In this document: one piece after another, positions 45,684-53,990 of the stretch
Layout of the letters: the number at the start of each line of letters is the position of its first letter
Position numbering within the stretch: the first letter of the stretch is position 1
Assembly (NCBI RefSeq): GCF_900116405.1
Contig: NZ_FPAQ01000013.1
Coordinates: forward strand, 22,041-86,040
Length of the DNA stretch: 64,000 nucleotides
Source of the DNA: Halomonas saccharevitans
Lineage (GTDB): Bacteria > Pseudomonadota > Gammaproteobacteria > Pseudomonadales > Halomonadaceae
Direction: 5' to 3'
Notes under the pieces: generated by a model
What the model was told of the DNA's origin: nothing
The model's input: only the letters and a program-made list of their open reading frames with translations
Database searches by the model: none
Translations under genes and position numbers: made by a program

Positions 45684-47141
45684 ATGCCCACATCCGACGA
45701 CTCTTACGCCTCGCCCTCGGCACCCGCCCTGTCCACACGTATCGGCCTGTGGCTGGGCCCACTCTGGGTACTGCTGACCCTGCTGGCACCGGCGCCCACC
45801 GGCATGTCCGATCCGGCCTGGGCCTGCGCCGGCCTGGGGCTCCTGATGGCCACCTGGTGGTCCACCGAGGCTATCCCGATCCCCGCCACCTCGCTGCTGC
45901 CGCTGGCCCTGGTGCCGGCACTGGGCATCGGCGACATGAACGAGACCGCCGCCAGCTATGCCAACCCGATCATCTATCTCTTCCTCGGCGGCTTCCTGCT
46001 CGGCATTGCCATGCAGCGCTGGGCCCTGCACCGGCGCATCGCGCTGCACGTCCTGCGCGTGGTCGGCCACCAGCCGCGTCGCCAGATCGGCGGCTTCATG
46101 CTGGCCACCGGATTTCTCAGCATGTGGGTCTCCAATACCGCTACCGCCATCATGATGCTGCCCATCGGCATGTCGGTGGTCAGCCTGCTGGACGACGCCG
46201 ACCCGGTCGAGCTGAACCGCTACGCCACGGCGCTTCTACTGGCCATCGCCTACTCCGCCAGCATCGGGGGCGTGGCGACCCTGATCGGCACCCCGCCCAA
46301 TGCCCTGCTCGCCGGCTACCTGGCCGAGGACCGCGGCATCGATCTGGGTTTCGCCCAATGGATGATGATCGGCCTGCCGATCAGCGCGGTCATGATGGTC
46401 AGTGCCTGGTGGTGGCTGACTCGCCGCGATTTCAACCTGAAGGTCGGCGACGACAGCGCCGGCATGGTGCGCGACGAACTGGCGAAGCTCGGCCGAATCG
46501 GCGCGCCCGAGCGCCGCGTGGGTCTGATCTTCCTGCTGGCGGCGGTGACCTGGATGCTGCGGCCGCTGCTCAACGATGCCGGGCTCGACTGGCTCTCAGA
46601 CACGGGTATCGCCATCATCGCCGGCATTGCCTTGTTCCTGGTGCCCACCGGCCGCGGCGATGGCAGGCGCCTGATGGACTGGGACGCCGCCAAGGAGCTC
46701 CCCTGGGGGATTCTGCTGCTGTTCGGCGGCGGCCTGGCGCTGGCCGGCGCCATCAGCCGCTCGGGGCTGGCGGAGTGGATCGCCCAGCAGCTCGGCATCT
46801 TCGGCGCCTTACCGCTACTGGCGATGGTCGGCGTGGTAGTGCTGGTGATCATCTTCCTCACCGAGGTGACCTCCAACACCGCCACCGCGGCCGCCTTCCT
46901 GCCGCTGCTCGGCGCCCTGGCGCTGTCGCTGGACATCTCGCCCCTGCTGATCACGGTGCCCGCGGCCATCGCCGCCAGCTGCGCCTTCATGATGCCGGTG
47001 GCTACGCCACCCAATGCCATCGTCTTCGCTACCGGTCGCATGAAGATCCAGTCGATGATCCACGCCGGCTTCATGCTCAACCTGATCAGCACGGTGGTCG
47101 TGACGTTGATGGCCTACTTCCTGATCCTCGCCCTCTGGTAG
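45684..47141 (+). CDS. DASS/SLC13-family sodium:dicarboxylate (anion) symporter
   Basis: A 485-residue transporter with about 11-12 membrane segments. The two SNT motifs that define the family appear as SNTATAIMMLPIG and EVTSNTATAAAFLPLL. PPNALLAGYLA and TPPNAIVFATGR follow the first and second halves. Family members import succinate, malate, fumarate, citrate or sulfate with Na+. Substrate is not deducible. There is an intrinsic terminator immediately downstream. Confidence 0.9.
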   Translation: MPTSDDSYASPSAPALSTRIGLWLGPLWVLLTLLAPAPTGMSDPAWACAGLGLLMATWWSTEAIPIPATSLLPLALVPALGIGDMNETAASYANPIIYLFLGGFLLGIAMQRWALHRRIALHVLRVVGHQPRRQIGGFMLATGFLSMWVSNTATAIMMLPIGMSVVSLLDDADPVELNRYATALLLAIAYSASIGGVATLIGTPPNALLAGYLAEDRGIDLGFAQWMMIGLPISAVMMVSAWWWLTRRDFNLKVGDDSAGMVRDELAKLGRIGAPERRVGLIFLLAAVTWMLRPLLNDAGLDWLSDTGIAIIAGIALFLVPTGRGDGRRLMDWDAAKELPWGILLLFGGGLALAGAISRSGLAEWIAQQLGIFGALPLLAMVGVVVLVIIFLTEVTSNTATAAAFLPLLGALALSLDISPLLITVPAAIAASCAFMMPVATPPNAIVFATGRMKIQSMIHAGFMLNLISTVVVTLMAYFLILALW

Positions 47142-47164
47142 GGACGCCGCCCGACCCGAACGAC

Positions 47165-47197
47165 GGAGCCCGGCCGTATGGCCGGGCTCCTCTTTTT
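47165..47197. terminator. Intrinsic terminator after the DASS transporter gene
   Basis: An 11-bp stem GGAGCCCGGCC / GGCCGGGCTCC with loop GTAT, followed by TCTTTTTC on the plus strand. It also lies directly past the convergent ctaB stop and may serve that transcript. Confidence 0.93.
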
Positions 47198-47217
47198 CGG
47201 ATGACGCTGGCGTCGAC

Positions 47218-48138
47218 TCAGCTCGCGAGCATCCAGGCCGCGGCATAGTGATCCAGCAGCAGCACGCCGAACACGCCGAGGATGTAGCGAATGGAGAACC
47301 AGAAGGCCGCCAGCGGTGCCTTCGGGTCGCGGCCGCGCCAGACCCGCCAGTTCCAGACCATGAAGCGCGCATTGAGGGCCGTCACCCCGACGAGATAGAG
47401 CACCCCGCTCATGCCGATGACGAACGGCAGCAGCGTGACCGCCACCGTCAACCAGCCATAGAGCCAGACCTGCAAGCGTGTAAAGGCCTTGCCGTGGGTG
47501 ACCGGCAGCATCGGCACGCCGGCCCGGGCATATTCGTCGCGCTTGTGGATCGCCAACGCCCAGAAATGCGGCGGCGTCCAGGCGAAGATGATCAGCATCA
47601 GCAGCAGCGGCTCGGGGCCCAGCTGCCCGGTGACCGCCGTCCAGCCGAGCAGCGGCGGCGCCGCTCCCGCCACCCCGCCGATGACGATGTTCTGCGGCGT
47701 GGCATGCTTGAGAAAGGCGGTGTAGATCAGCGCATAGCCGATCAGCGAGCCAAGGGTAAGCCAGGCCGTGAGCGGATTGACCTGCCAGGCCAGCAGCCCG
47801 ATACCGCAGACCGAGAGCAGAGTCGCCCACCCAAGCGCCAACCCGGTGGGCAGGCGCTGGGTCGCCAGGGGGCGGCCCGCGGTGCGCAGCATCAAGGCGT
47901 CCAGGCGGCGATCGACCACGTGATTGAAGGCCGCCGCTCCCCCGGCGGCCAGGCCGATCCCCGCCAGGCCGAAGACTACCGCCGCCGTCCCCGGCAGCGG
48001 CGCCGCCAGCAGCATGCCGACCAGGGTGCAGACCAGCATCACCGCCACCACCCGGGGCTTGCACAGCGTGTAGAGATCTCGCCAGCCCCAGCCGGTGAGA
48101 TGGCCGACCGCTGCACGTTCCATCACGACCTCAGACAT
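47218..48138 (-). CDS. ctaB: Protoheme IX farnesyltransferase (heme O synthase)
   Basis: A 306-residue UbiA-family prenyltransferase with about nine TM helices that converts heme B to heme O. The first Asp-rich motif is NHVVDRRLDALMLRTAGRP, the YTAFLKHATPQNIVIGGVAGAAPPLLGW stretch is typical, and a second conserved region is WTPPHFWALAIHKRDEYARAGVPMLPV. It overlaps the 3' end of ctaA by 8 bp on the same strand, so both heme A steps are made together. ATG 48138. Confidence 0.95.
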   Translation of the reverse strand: MSEVVMERAAVGHLTGWGWRDLYTLCKPRVVAVMLVCTLVGMLLAAPLPGTAAVVFGLAGIGLAAGGAAAFNHVVDRRLDALMLRTAGRPLATQRLPTGLALGWATLLSVCGIGLLAWQVNPLTAWLTLGSLIGYALIYTAFLKHATPQNIVIGGVAGAAPPLLGWTAVTGQLGPEPLLLMLIIFAWTPPHFWALAIHKRDEYARAGVPMLPVTHGKAFTRLQVWLYGWLTVAVTLLPFVIGMSGVLYLVGVTALNARFMVWNWRVWRGRDPKAPLAAFWFSIRYILGVFGVLLLDHYAAAWMLAS

Positions 48139-49213
48139 GAGCCCACTCCTCCTTCGTTACCGAATTCCCCGCCTGCGGCGCGGCCGTGCCCTGCGTCACG
48201 CTCGACCAGCGCCAGTGCCACAGGGCAAGGGTCATCGCTGCCACCAGCGCCACCGCGACGGCGGTATGCAGCAGGGCCAGCCATAGCGGCAGCCACGCCA
48301 GCACGTTGGCGATGCCCAGCGCTAGCTGCGCCCCAAAGGTACCGCCCAGCAGCGCCAGCCAGGGGCGCATGCCGGTCGCGTCGCGGTAGCGCACGGCGAG
48401 CAGCAGCAGGCCGAGGCCGAGCGCCAGGGCCCCCAGCCGATGTCCTAACTGAATGGCACTGCGCGCCTCGGCGTGCAGCTGCCCGTGCAGATAGTTGGGC
48501 CCCACCGTCTGGGTCAGATGAAAGCCCTCACTCCAGTCCATGCTCGGCCACCACTGGCCGTTGCAAGTGGGAAAGCCCTGACAGGCGATCCCGGCATAGT
48601 TGCTCGACGTCCAGCCGCCGAGCGCCAGCTGGGCGACGAGAAGCGCCAGCGCCAGTCGCCACAGCGGGGTCAGCGGCCGGGGGCTGACCCGCCGGGGGTC
48701 GCCGGGCCGGAAGCGGCGCAGGCGCAGGTGCAACCAGAGGAAGAGCACCATCACGCTGAGCCCGCCAAGCAGGTGAAGGGTGACCACCTGGGGCCACAGC
48801 TTCAGCGTCACGGTGAAGGCGCCGAAGGCCCCCTGCATCAGGATCACGACGAGCAGCCCCAGGCTGATGCGCCACGGATACGCGACCTCGCGGCGCCACC
48901 GAGCGCCCACCACGATCAGGACGATCACCAGCAGCCCGAGCAGGGAGGCCAGGTAGCGATGTACCATCTCCACCCAGGCCTTGGCGGACTCCAGCGGCAC
49001 CGTCGGGGAGTGGGCCAGGGCACGGTCGGCGTTCGGCACCACCAGGGCGCCGTAGCAACCAGGCCAATCGGGACAGCCGAGACCCGCATCCACCAGCCGT
49101 GTCCAGGCCCCCACCAGCACCACCACGGCAGTGAAGACGACTCCCGCCAGGCTCAAGCGCACCAGCCAGCGGCGGCGGGCCTCCAGGCGCTGGACGCTCT
49201 CATCCGCGGCCAT
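48131..49213 (-). CDS. ctaA: Heme A synthase
   Basis: A 360-residue, eight-TM COX15/CtaA-type enzyme that oxidises heme O to heme A. Key elements are a TRLVDAGLGCPDWPGCYG cysteine-bearing loop, EMVHRYLASLLG with a heme-ligand His, VTLHLLGGLSVMVLF and QLGHRLGALALGLG further on. The ATG at 49213 has GGGGAG upstream; an earlier in-frame start lacks family similarity. It overlaps the upstream CxxxC-protein gene by 14 bp. Followed by ctaB. Confidence 0.93.
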   Translation of the reverse strand: MAADESVQRLEARRRWLVRLSLAGVVFTAVVVLVGAWTRLVDAGLGCPDWPGCYGALVVPNADRALAHSPTVPLESAKAWVEMVHRYLASLLGLLVIVLIVVGARWRREVAYPWRISLGLLVVILMQGAFGAFTVTLKLWPQVVTLHLLGGLSVMVLFLWLHLRLRRFRPGDPRRVSPRPLTPLWRLALALLVAQLALGGWTSSNYAGIACQGFPTCNGQWWPSMDWSEGFHLTQTVGPNYLHGQLHAEARSAIQLGHRLGALALGLGLLLLAVRYRDATGMRPWLALLGGTFGAQLALGIANVLAWLPLWLALLHTAVAVALVAAMTLALWHWRWSSVTQGTAAPQAGNSVTKEEWAHV

Positions 49214-49829
49214 CGGCTTGCTCCCCTGATGCTGTGTCGCTCGCTGCGGCGTCACCCGTAGCTATATCGTCCGGGCCTGTCTCTGCCTGAAGTGTCTCAG
49301 CTTGGACGGTAGCGTACTGCGCCAGGGGCGACTCGGGATTCAGCCGCAGCAGACGACGCAGGTCGGTCAGCACATCGGACGCCGCGACCTCGGGCCCGTA
49401 GCCGAGCACCGCGCGCCCCTCGGGATCGAGGATCCACAGGCGATGGGAGCCTCGCCACTCGGCCGCGTCCGTCCACTGTGCCACGGCGGCCCCGGGCAGC
49501 GCCTTGCCCTCTCCGCCGATGCGCAGGCGGCTGACTCGATCGGCATCGCGCCCCAGGGCGCGATGCAGCCGCCACCAGCGATCGGCGCGCTCGGCACAGG
49601 CCTCGGAACAGTCGAAGACCAGCAGCCAGTCACTCGCCCTATCCTTTTTCACCGCCGTCAGCGGCCACTGATCCAGGCTGGGCAGCGTGGGCGCAAGCTC
49701 GCCGTGAGCGGTGCGCCCCTCGGGAATGCCGAGGCGCCACTGCACCATGCCCCAGGCCAGCACGAGAGGCAGTGCGAAGATCGCCAAAAGGGCCAGCAGC
49801 TTCAGGCGCTGGCGTTCGGTGTGGGTCAT
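49200..49829 (-). CDS. Cytochrome-oxidase-associated thioredoxin/SCO-like membrane protein
   Basis: 209 residues. One N-terminal TM helix (LKLLALLAIFALPLVLAWGMVQW) is followed by a periplasmic domain with VFDCSEACAERADRWW: a CxxxC motif at C74 and C78 placed where SCO1/SenC copper chaperones have CxxxCP. The rest is short of the SCO family (no clear HxxxD/His ligand), and the C-terminus is acidic low complexity. It probably takes part in copper or redox assembly of the oxidase. It is encoded between surf1 (4-bp overlap) and ctaA, as in other gammaproteobacterial cta clusters. Confidence 0.65.
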   Translation of the reverse strand: MTHTERQRLKLLALLAIFALPLVLAWGMVQWRLGIPEGRTAHGELAPTLPSLDQWPLTAVKKDRASDWLLVFDCSEACAERADRWWRLHRALGRDADRVSRLRIGGEGKALPGAAVAQWTDAAEWRGSHRLWILDPEGRAVLGYGPEVAASDVLTDLRRLLRLNPESPLAQYATVQAETLQAETGPDDIATGDAAASDTASGEQADGRG

Positions 49830-50557
49830 CGGGGAGGCTCCTTGCTCGGGGAGGAGATCGATTCGGAACGCGCGAAGCGACGGGCGCCCACCAGCATGAT
49901 GACGAGTGCCGCCAGGGCCAGCCCCCACCACTGCAGGGCGTAGCCCAGATGGCGTTCCGGCGGCACCACGCTTGGCTGCCACCAGGAAGCGAGATGGCCA
50001 GGCCCCTGCTCGAGGTGCAGCCAGCCGGCGTGGGCGACGCCCTCGTCGAGTCGCCAGGCCGCGAGGTCGATGCGCTGCAGGCGATTGCCCTCGCGATTGG
50101 GGCCAAACAGTGGAGCCGCATCGCCCGACGCCTGCCAGCGCCCTTCCAGACGCACCACGCCATCGGGCGTGTCGACCGAGGGGTCGTCTCGCGTCGGGCC
50201 GGTCGCCAGGAAGCCACGCTGGATCAACCAGAGCTGGCCGTTGAGATCGCGAAAGGGCGTGAGGGGCGCCACGCCCAGACGCCCCTCATGAATCCGGTTG
50301 TCGAGAAACAGCGTCTCCCCGGCCAGGTACTCCCCGCGCAACACCACACGGGCCCCGGGAGGCGGGGTTTCGGTTGGCGATTCCAGCCGCGGCGCCGCCT
50401 CCAGGCGCGCCAGGTACTCGCGCTTGTCGGCGGCCCGCTCCCACTGCCATAGTCCTAGGGCGAGACCCGCCATCACCAGGCAGGACCAGAACCCCCACCA
50501 GCCGAGCCGACGCGCCGGGAATCGGCGATGATGCCGCTTCGATGCCGACGCTTTCAT
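49826..50557 (-). CDS. SURF1-family cytochrome oxidase assembly protein
   Basis: A 243-residue protein with two TM helices, one near the N-terminus (WWGFWSCLVMAGLALGLWQWERAADKREYL) and one near the end (WWGLALAALVIMLVGARR). Family landmarks are LGLWQWER, VVLRGEYL, QRGFLA and the C-terminal NRLQRIDLAAW plus HLGYALQWWGLALAA. It supports insertion of heme a into subunit I. The ATG at 50557 lies only 10 bp from the start of a divergent gene, and no clear SD precedes it; longer in-frame starts would overlap that gene. Confidence 0.85.
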   Translation of the reverse strand: MKASASKRHHRRFPARRLGWWGFWSCLVMAGLALGLWQWERAADKREYLARLEAAPRLESPTETPPPGARVVLRGEYLAGETLFLDNRIHEGRLGVAPLTPFRDLNGQLWLIQRGFLATGPTRDDPSVDTPDGVVRLEGRWQASGDAAPLFGPNREGNRLQRIDLAAWRLDEGVAHAGWLHLEQGPGHLASWWQPSVVPPERHLGYALQWWGLALAALVIMLVGARRFARSESISSPSKEPPR

Positions 50558-50567
50558 GGAGCCGTGA

Positions 50568-50762
50568 ATGTTACTCAAGATAATGATTGCTCTCGTCTTT
50601 CTCGCCATGGTGATCAGTCTCGCCGCCGGCGCCGGCTTCCTGATCCGAGACGGGGGGCGCTCTCGCCGCGTCCTGGTCTCGCTCAAGCTGCGCGTGGGCC
50701 TGGCGGCGCTGCTGCTGGCCCTGCTGTTCTTCGGCTTCTATCTCGGCGATCTCGGCGCCTGA
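50568..50762 (+). CDS. DUF2909 (twin-transmembrane) protein
   Basis: A 64-residue protein with two hydrophobic segments (IMIALVFLAMVISLAAGAGFLI and VGLAALLLALLFFGFYLG) and a basic linker (RDGGRSRRVLVSLKLR). It belongs to the DUF2909 family, encoded in cox clusters of many proteobacteria. Role unknown, probably in oxidase assembly. GGAG precedes its ATG by 6 nt. It reads divergently from surf1 with a shared 10-bp gap and convergently to coxC. Confidence 0.75.
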   Translation: MLLKIMIALVFLAMVISLAAGAGFLIRDGGRSRRVLVSLKLRVGLAALLLALLFFGFYLGDLGA

Positions 50763-50771
50763 GCCGCTGAG

Positions 50772-50833
50772 AAGGCCCGGACTCAGAAGACCCGAGCTCA
50801 GAAGACCCGCCCTTAGAAGACCCACCTTTAGAA
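50772..50833. repeat. Degenerate 15-bp tandem repeat at the coxC 3' end
   Basis: Four units of the type AAGACCCGAGCTCAG (AAGGCCCGGACTCAG, AAGACCCGAGCTCAG, AAGACCCGCCCTTAG, AAGACCCACCTTTAG), then AAGACATAG. The last copies cover the final coxC codons and stop. Confidence 0.8.
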
Positions 50834-51691
50834 GACATAGACGAAGGTGAACAGGCCGATCCACACCACGTCGACGAAGTGCCAGTACCAGGCCCCTGCC
50901 TCGAAGGCGAAATGATCATCGGCGGTAAAGTGCCCCTGACGTACGCGCCACAGCATCACCGCCAGGATGATGGTGCCGATGATCACGTGCAGCCCGTGAA
51001 AGCCGGTGAGCAGGAAGAAGGTCGCACCGTAGATCCCGGCCTGCAGAGTGATCCCGTAGTGGGCATAGGCCTCGTAGTACTCGACCCCCTGGACGGTGAT
51101 GAACGTGAGGCCCAACAGCACCGTGACGGTGAGCCAGAAGCGGGCGCTGTCACGAAAGCCCTCCTTGATGCCCTCGTGGGCGATGGTCAGGGTGATGCTG
51201 GAAGTCACCAGGATCAGGGTGTTGACCAGCGGCAGGTGCCAGGGGCTGAAGGTCTCGCGGGGCCCCTCGATGCTCGCGTCCGGCGGGTTGAGCAGCGGCC
51301 AGGACGCGGTGAAATCGGGCCACAGCAGCGAGGCCACGCCCTTGGCGCCCTCCCCGTCCAGCCACGGCAGCGCGAAGGTGCGCACGTAGAAGAGCGCGCC
51401 GAAGAAGGCCGCGAAGAACATCACCTCCGAGAAGATGAACCAGCCCATTCCCCAGCGGAAGGAGCGATCCATCTGGGCATCATAGAGCCCGCCCCGCGAC
51501 TCGCGGATGACGTCGCGAAACCACAGTGTCATCACCGCGAGGATGGCGAGCAGGCCGATCACCATGACCGGCATCCCCGCCAGTCCATGCACCAGCAGGG
51601 TACCAGTGCCAATCATCATGGCCCCCAGCGAAAGCGACCCCAGGATCGGCCACTTGCTGGACTCGGGTACGTAGTAGCTGCCACCACTCAT
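50828..51691 (-). CDS. coxC: Cytochrome c oxidase subunit III
   Basis: 287 residues with seven TM helices. Subunit III landmarks are FRWGMGWFIFSEVMFFAAFFGALFYVR, with its conserved acidic residue, LLTGFHGLHVIIGTIILAVML and FEAGAWYWHFVDVVWIGLFTFVYV. The start overlaps the ctaG stop by 4 bp (ATGA). It stabilises the oxidase core and proton uptake. The 3' end extends through a repeat. Confidence 0.95.
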   Translation of the reverse strand: MSGGSYYVPESSKWPILGSLSLGAMMIGTGTLLVHGLAGMPVMVIGLLAILAVMTLWFRDVIRESRGGLYDAQMDRSFRWGMGWFIFSEVMFFAAFFGALFYVRTFALPWLDGEGAKGVASLLWPDFTASWPLLNPPDASIEGPRETFSPWHLPLVNTLILVTSSITLTIAHEGIKEGFRDSARFWLTVTVLLGLTFITVQGVEYYEAYAHYGITLQAGIYGATFFLLTGFHGLHVIIGTIILAVMLWRVRQGHFTADDHFAFEAGAWYWHFVDVVWIGLFTFVYVF

Positions 51692-52284
51692 GCGCTGTCT
51701 CCTTCTGTGATCGACTCACGGCGCGCGACCTCGGCCTGGGCCGACTGAACGGGATAGAGGGTGTAGACCAGGGTCACCGTCTTGATGTCAGCAGGCAGGT
51801 CGCGGGTCAGCTGGAAGACCAGCGGTGCCTTCAACGTCTCGCCGGCCGCCAGCTGCTGCTCCTGAAAGCAGAAGCAGGTCAGCTTGCGCAGGTGCAGCGA
51901 TGCCGCCGACGGTGAGACGCTGGGCACCGCGCGGGCGAGCGTGGTCGCATCGCCGTTGTTGCGGAAGGTGAAGAACACCTCCTCGCGCTGGCCGGGGTGC
52001 AGACGAATCTGGCGGGTATTCACCTCCAGGTGCCAGGGCAGGCCCTGACTGCCCCGGGTGATGAACTGCACCGTGACCATCCGCGAGGCATCGACCTCCT
52101 GTTCGACCAGCGGCTGGGCCCGCGCGCTGGTCTTGCCGTTGAGGCCGGTCAGGTCGCAGAAGACGTCATAGAGCGGCACCAGGGCGAAGGCGAAGGCGAA
52201 CATGCCGGCGAGCACCACCAGGGTACGGGTCACGGTGCGACGGACCCCTGCACGACCCGTGGCCTGATCGTCACGTCTGCTCAT
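51688..52284 (-). CDS. ctaG: Cytochrome c oxidase assembly protein CtaG/Cox11
   Basis: A 198-residue copper chaperone for the CuB site: one TM helix (TLVVLAGMFAFAFALVPLYDVFC), then a periplasmic Ig-like domain with the copper motif CFCFQEQ, preceded by LRKLT. ATG 52284 follows AGGAGGCAGGC and starts MSRRDDQATGR. coxA lies 29 bp upstream on the same strand. Required to build CuB. Confidence 0.94.
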   Translation of the reverse strand: MSRRDDQATGRAGVRRTVTRTLVVLAGMFAFAFALVPLYDVFCDLTGLNGKTSARAQPLVEQEVDASRMVTVQFITRGSQGLPWHLEVNTRQIRLHPGQREEVFFTFRNNGDATTLARAVPSVSPSAASLHLRKLTCFCFQEQQLAAGETLKAPLVFQLTRDLPADIKTVTLVYTLYPVQSAQAEVARRESITEGDSA

Positions 52285-52313
52285 GCCTGCCTCCTGAGCC
52301 CTGGCGGGCTCGC

Positions 52314-53945
52314 TCAGTGCTCGCGGGGTTGAAACGTCGGGGGCGTCTCGAAGGTATGCAGCGGCGCCGGGCTGGGCACGCTCCACTCGAGATCCTCGGC
52401 GCCTTCCCAGGCCTTAGCCGGTGCCTTCTCGCCGCCGCGTACGCACTTGATGATCACCAGCACGAAGAGCAGCTGTGAGGCGCCGAACAGGAAGCCGCCG
52501 AGACTCGAGACCAGGTTGAAATCGGCAAATTGCAGCGCGTAGTCGGGGATACGACGGGGCATGCCGGCCAGGCCCGAGAAGTGCATCGGGAAGAAGGTCA
52601 GGTTCACGCCGATCACCGACAGCCAGAAGTGCCACTGCGACAGGCGCACCGATGGGTAGTGGCCGGTCCACTTGGGCAGCCAGTAGTAGGCGCCGGCAAG
52701 GATCGCGAAGAGCGCCCCGGGCACCAGCACGTAGTGGAAGTGCGCCACCACGAAGTAGGTGTCGTGATACTGAAAATCGGCGGGTGCGATGGCGAGCATC
52801 AGCCCCGAAAACCCGCCGACCGTGAACTGCACCACGAAGGCCAGGGCGAACAGCATGGGCGGTTCGAAGCTGATCGAGCCGCGGAACATGGTCGCCACCC
52901 AGTTGAACACCTTCACGCCGGTCGGCACCGCGATCAGCATGGTGGTGTACATGAAGAACAGTTCGGCCACCAGCGGCAAGCCGACGATGAACATGTGGTG
53001 GGCCCAGACCATGAAGGAGAGGATCGCGATGGCCGCCGTGGCGTAGACCATGGAGGCGTAGCCGAAGAGGCGCTTGCGCGAGAATGTCGGGATGATCGCC
53101 GAGACAATGCCGAAGGCCGGCAGGATCATGATGTAAACCTCGGGGTGCCCGAAGAACCAGAACAGGTGCTGGAAGAGCACCGGGTCACCGCCGCCGGCGG
53201 CATTGAAGAAGCTGGTGCCGAAGTTGATGTCCATCAGCATCATGGTGATCACCCCGGCGAGCACCGGCATCACGGCGATCAGCAGGAAGGCGGTGATCAG
53301 CCAGGTCCACACGAACAGCGGCATGTCCATCATGCGCATCCCCGGGGCACGCAGATTGAGGATGGTCGCGATGATGTTGATCGCACCGAGGATGGAGCTG
53401 ATCCCGGCGAGGTGCAGCGAGAGAATGAAGAAGCTGGTGGAGGGCGGCGCGTAGGTCGTCGAGAGCGGCGCATAGAAGGTCCAGCCGAAGTTGGGCCCGC
53501 CTCCCGGCATCAGCAGGGTCGAGAGCAGCAGCAGGAAGGCCACCGGCAGCAGCCAGAAGCTGAAGTTGTTGAGGCGCGGCAGGGCCATGTCGGGGGCGCC
53601 GATCTGCAGCGGCACCATCCAGTTGGCCAGGCCGACGAAGGCCGGCATGATCGCACCGAACACCATGATCAGGCCGTGCATGGTGGTCATCTGGTTGAAG
53701 AACTCGGGCTGCACCAGCTGCAGGCCGGGCTGGAACAGCTCGGCACGGACCACCAGGGCGAAGATCCCGCCGATGAAGAACATGGTCAGGGAGAAGAGCA
53801 GGTAGAGCGTGCCGATCTCCTTGTGGTTGGTGGTCAAGAGCCAGCGCATCAGCCCGCGAGGGCGAGCATGCCCGGACTCGGCCATGCCACCGGCGGTGGT
53901 TGTGCTGTGCTGCGGAGTCGGCTTGGGTGGCAGGTGGGAAGCCAT
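52314..53945 (-). CDS. coxA: Cytochrome c oxidase subunit I
   Basis: 543 residues with twelve TM helices. Heme- and CuB-site stretches are readable: TTMHGLIMVFGAIMPAFVG, HLFWFFGHPEVYIMILPAFGI (CuB His and cross-linked Tyr region), MVWAHHMFIVG and YHDTYFVVAHFHYVLV (heme a/a3 histidines). This is an aa3-type subunit rather than cbb3 or bo3. The N-terminal leader is short and hydrophilic. The C-terminus is about 50 residues past helix XII. coxB precedes it by 45 bp. Confidence 0.97.
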   Translation of the reverse strand: MASHLPPKPTPQHSTTTAGGMAESGHARPRGLMRWLLTTNHKEIGTLYLLFSLTMFFIGGIFALVVRAELFQPGLQLVQPEFFNQMTTMHGLIMVFGAIMPAFVGLANWMVPLQIGAPDMALPRLNNFSFWLLPVAFLLLLSTLLMPGGGPNFGWTFYAPLSTTYAPPSTSFFILSLHLAGISSILGAINIIATILNLRAPGMRMMDMPLFVWTWLITAFLLIAVMPVLAGVITMMLMDINFGTSFFNAAGGGDPVLFQHLFWFFGHPEVYIMILPAFGIVSAIIPTFSRKRLFGYASMVYATAAIAILSFMVWAHHMFIVGLPLVAELFFMYTTMLIAVPTGVKVFNWVATMFRGSISFEPPMLFALAFVVQFTVGGFSGLMLAIAPADFQYHDTYFVVAHFHYVLVPGALFAILAGAYYWLPKWTGHYPSVRLSQWHFWLSVIGVNLTFFPMHFSGLAGMPRRIPDYALQFADFNLVSSLGGFLFGASQLLFVLVIIKCVRGGEKAPAKAWEGAEDLEWSVPSPAPLHTFETPPTFQPREH

Positions 53946-53990
53946 CGGAATCTCCTGTGGACCATCACGAAAGAGGAGCGGAAGGACCGT

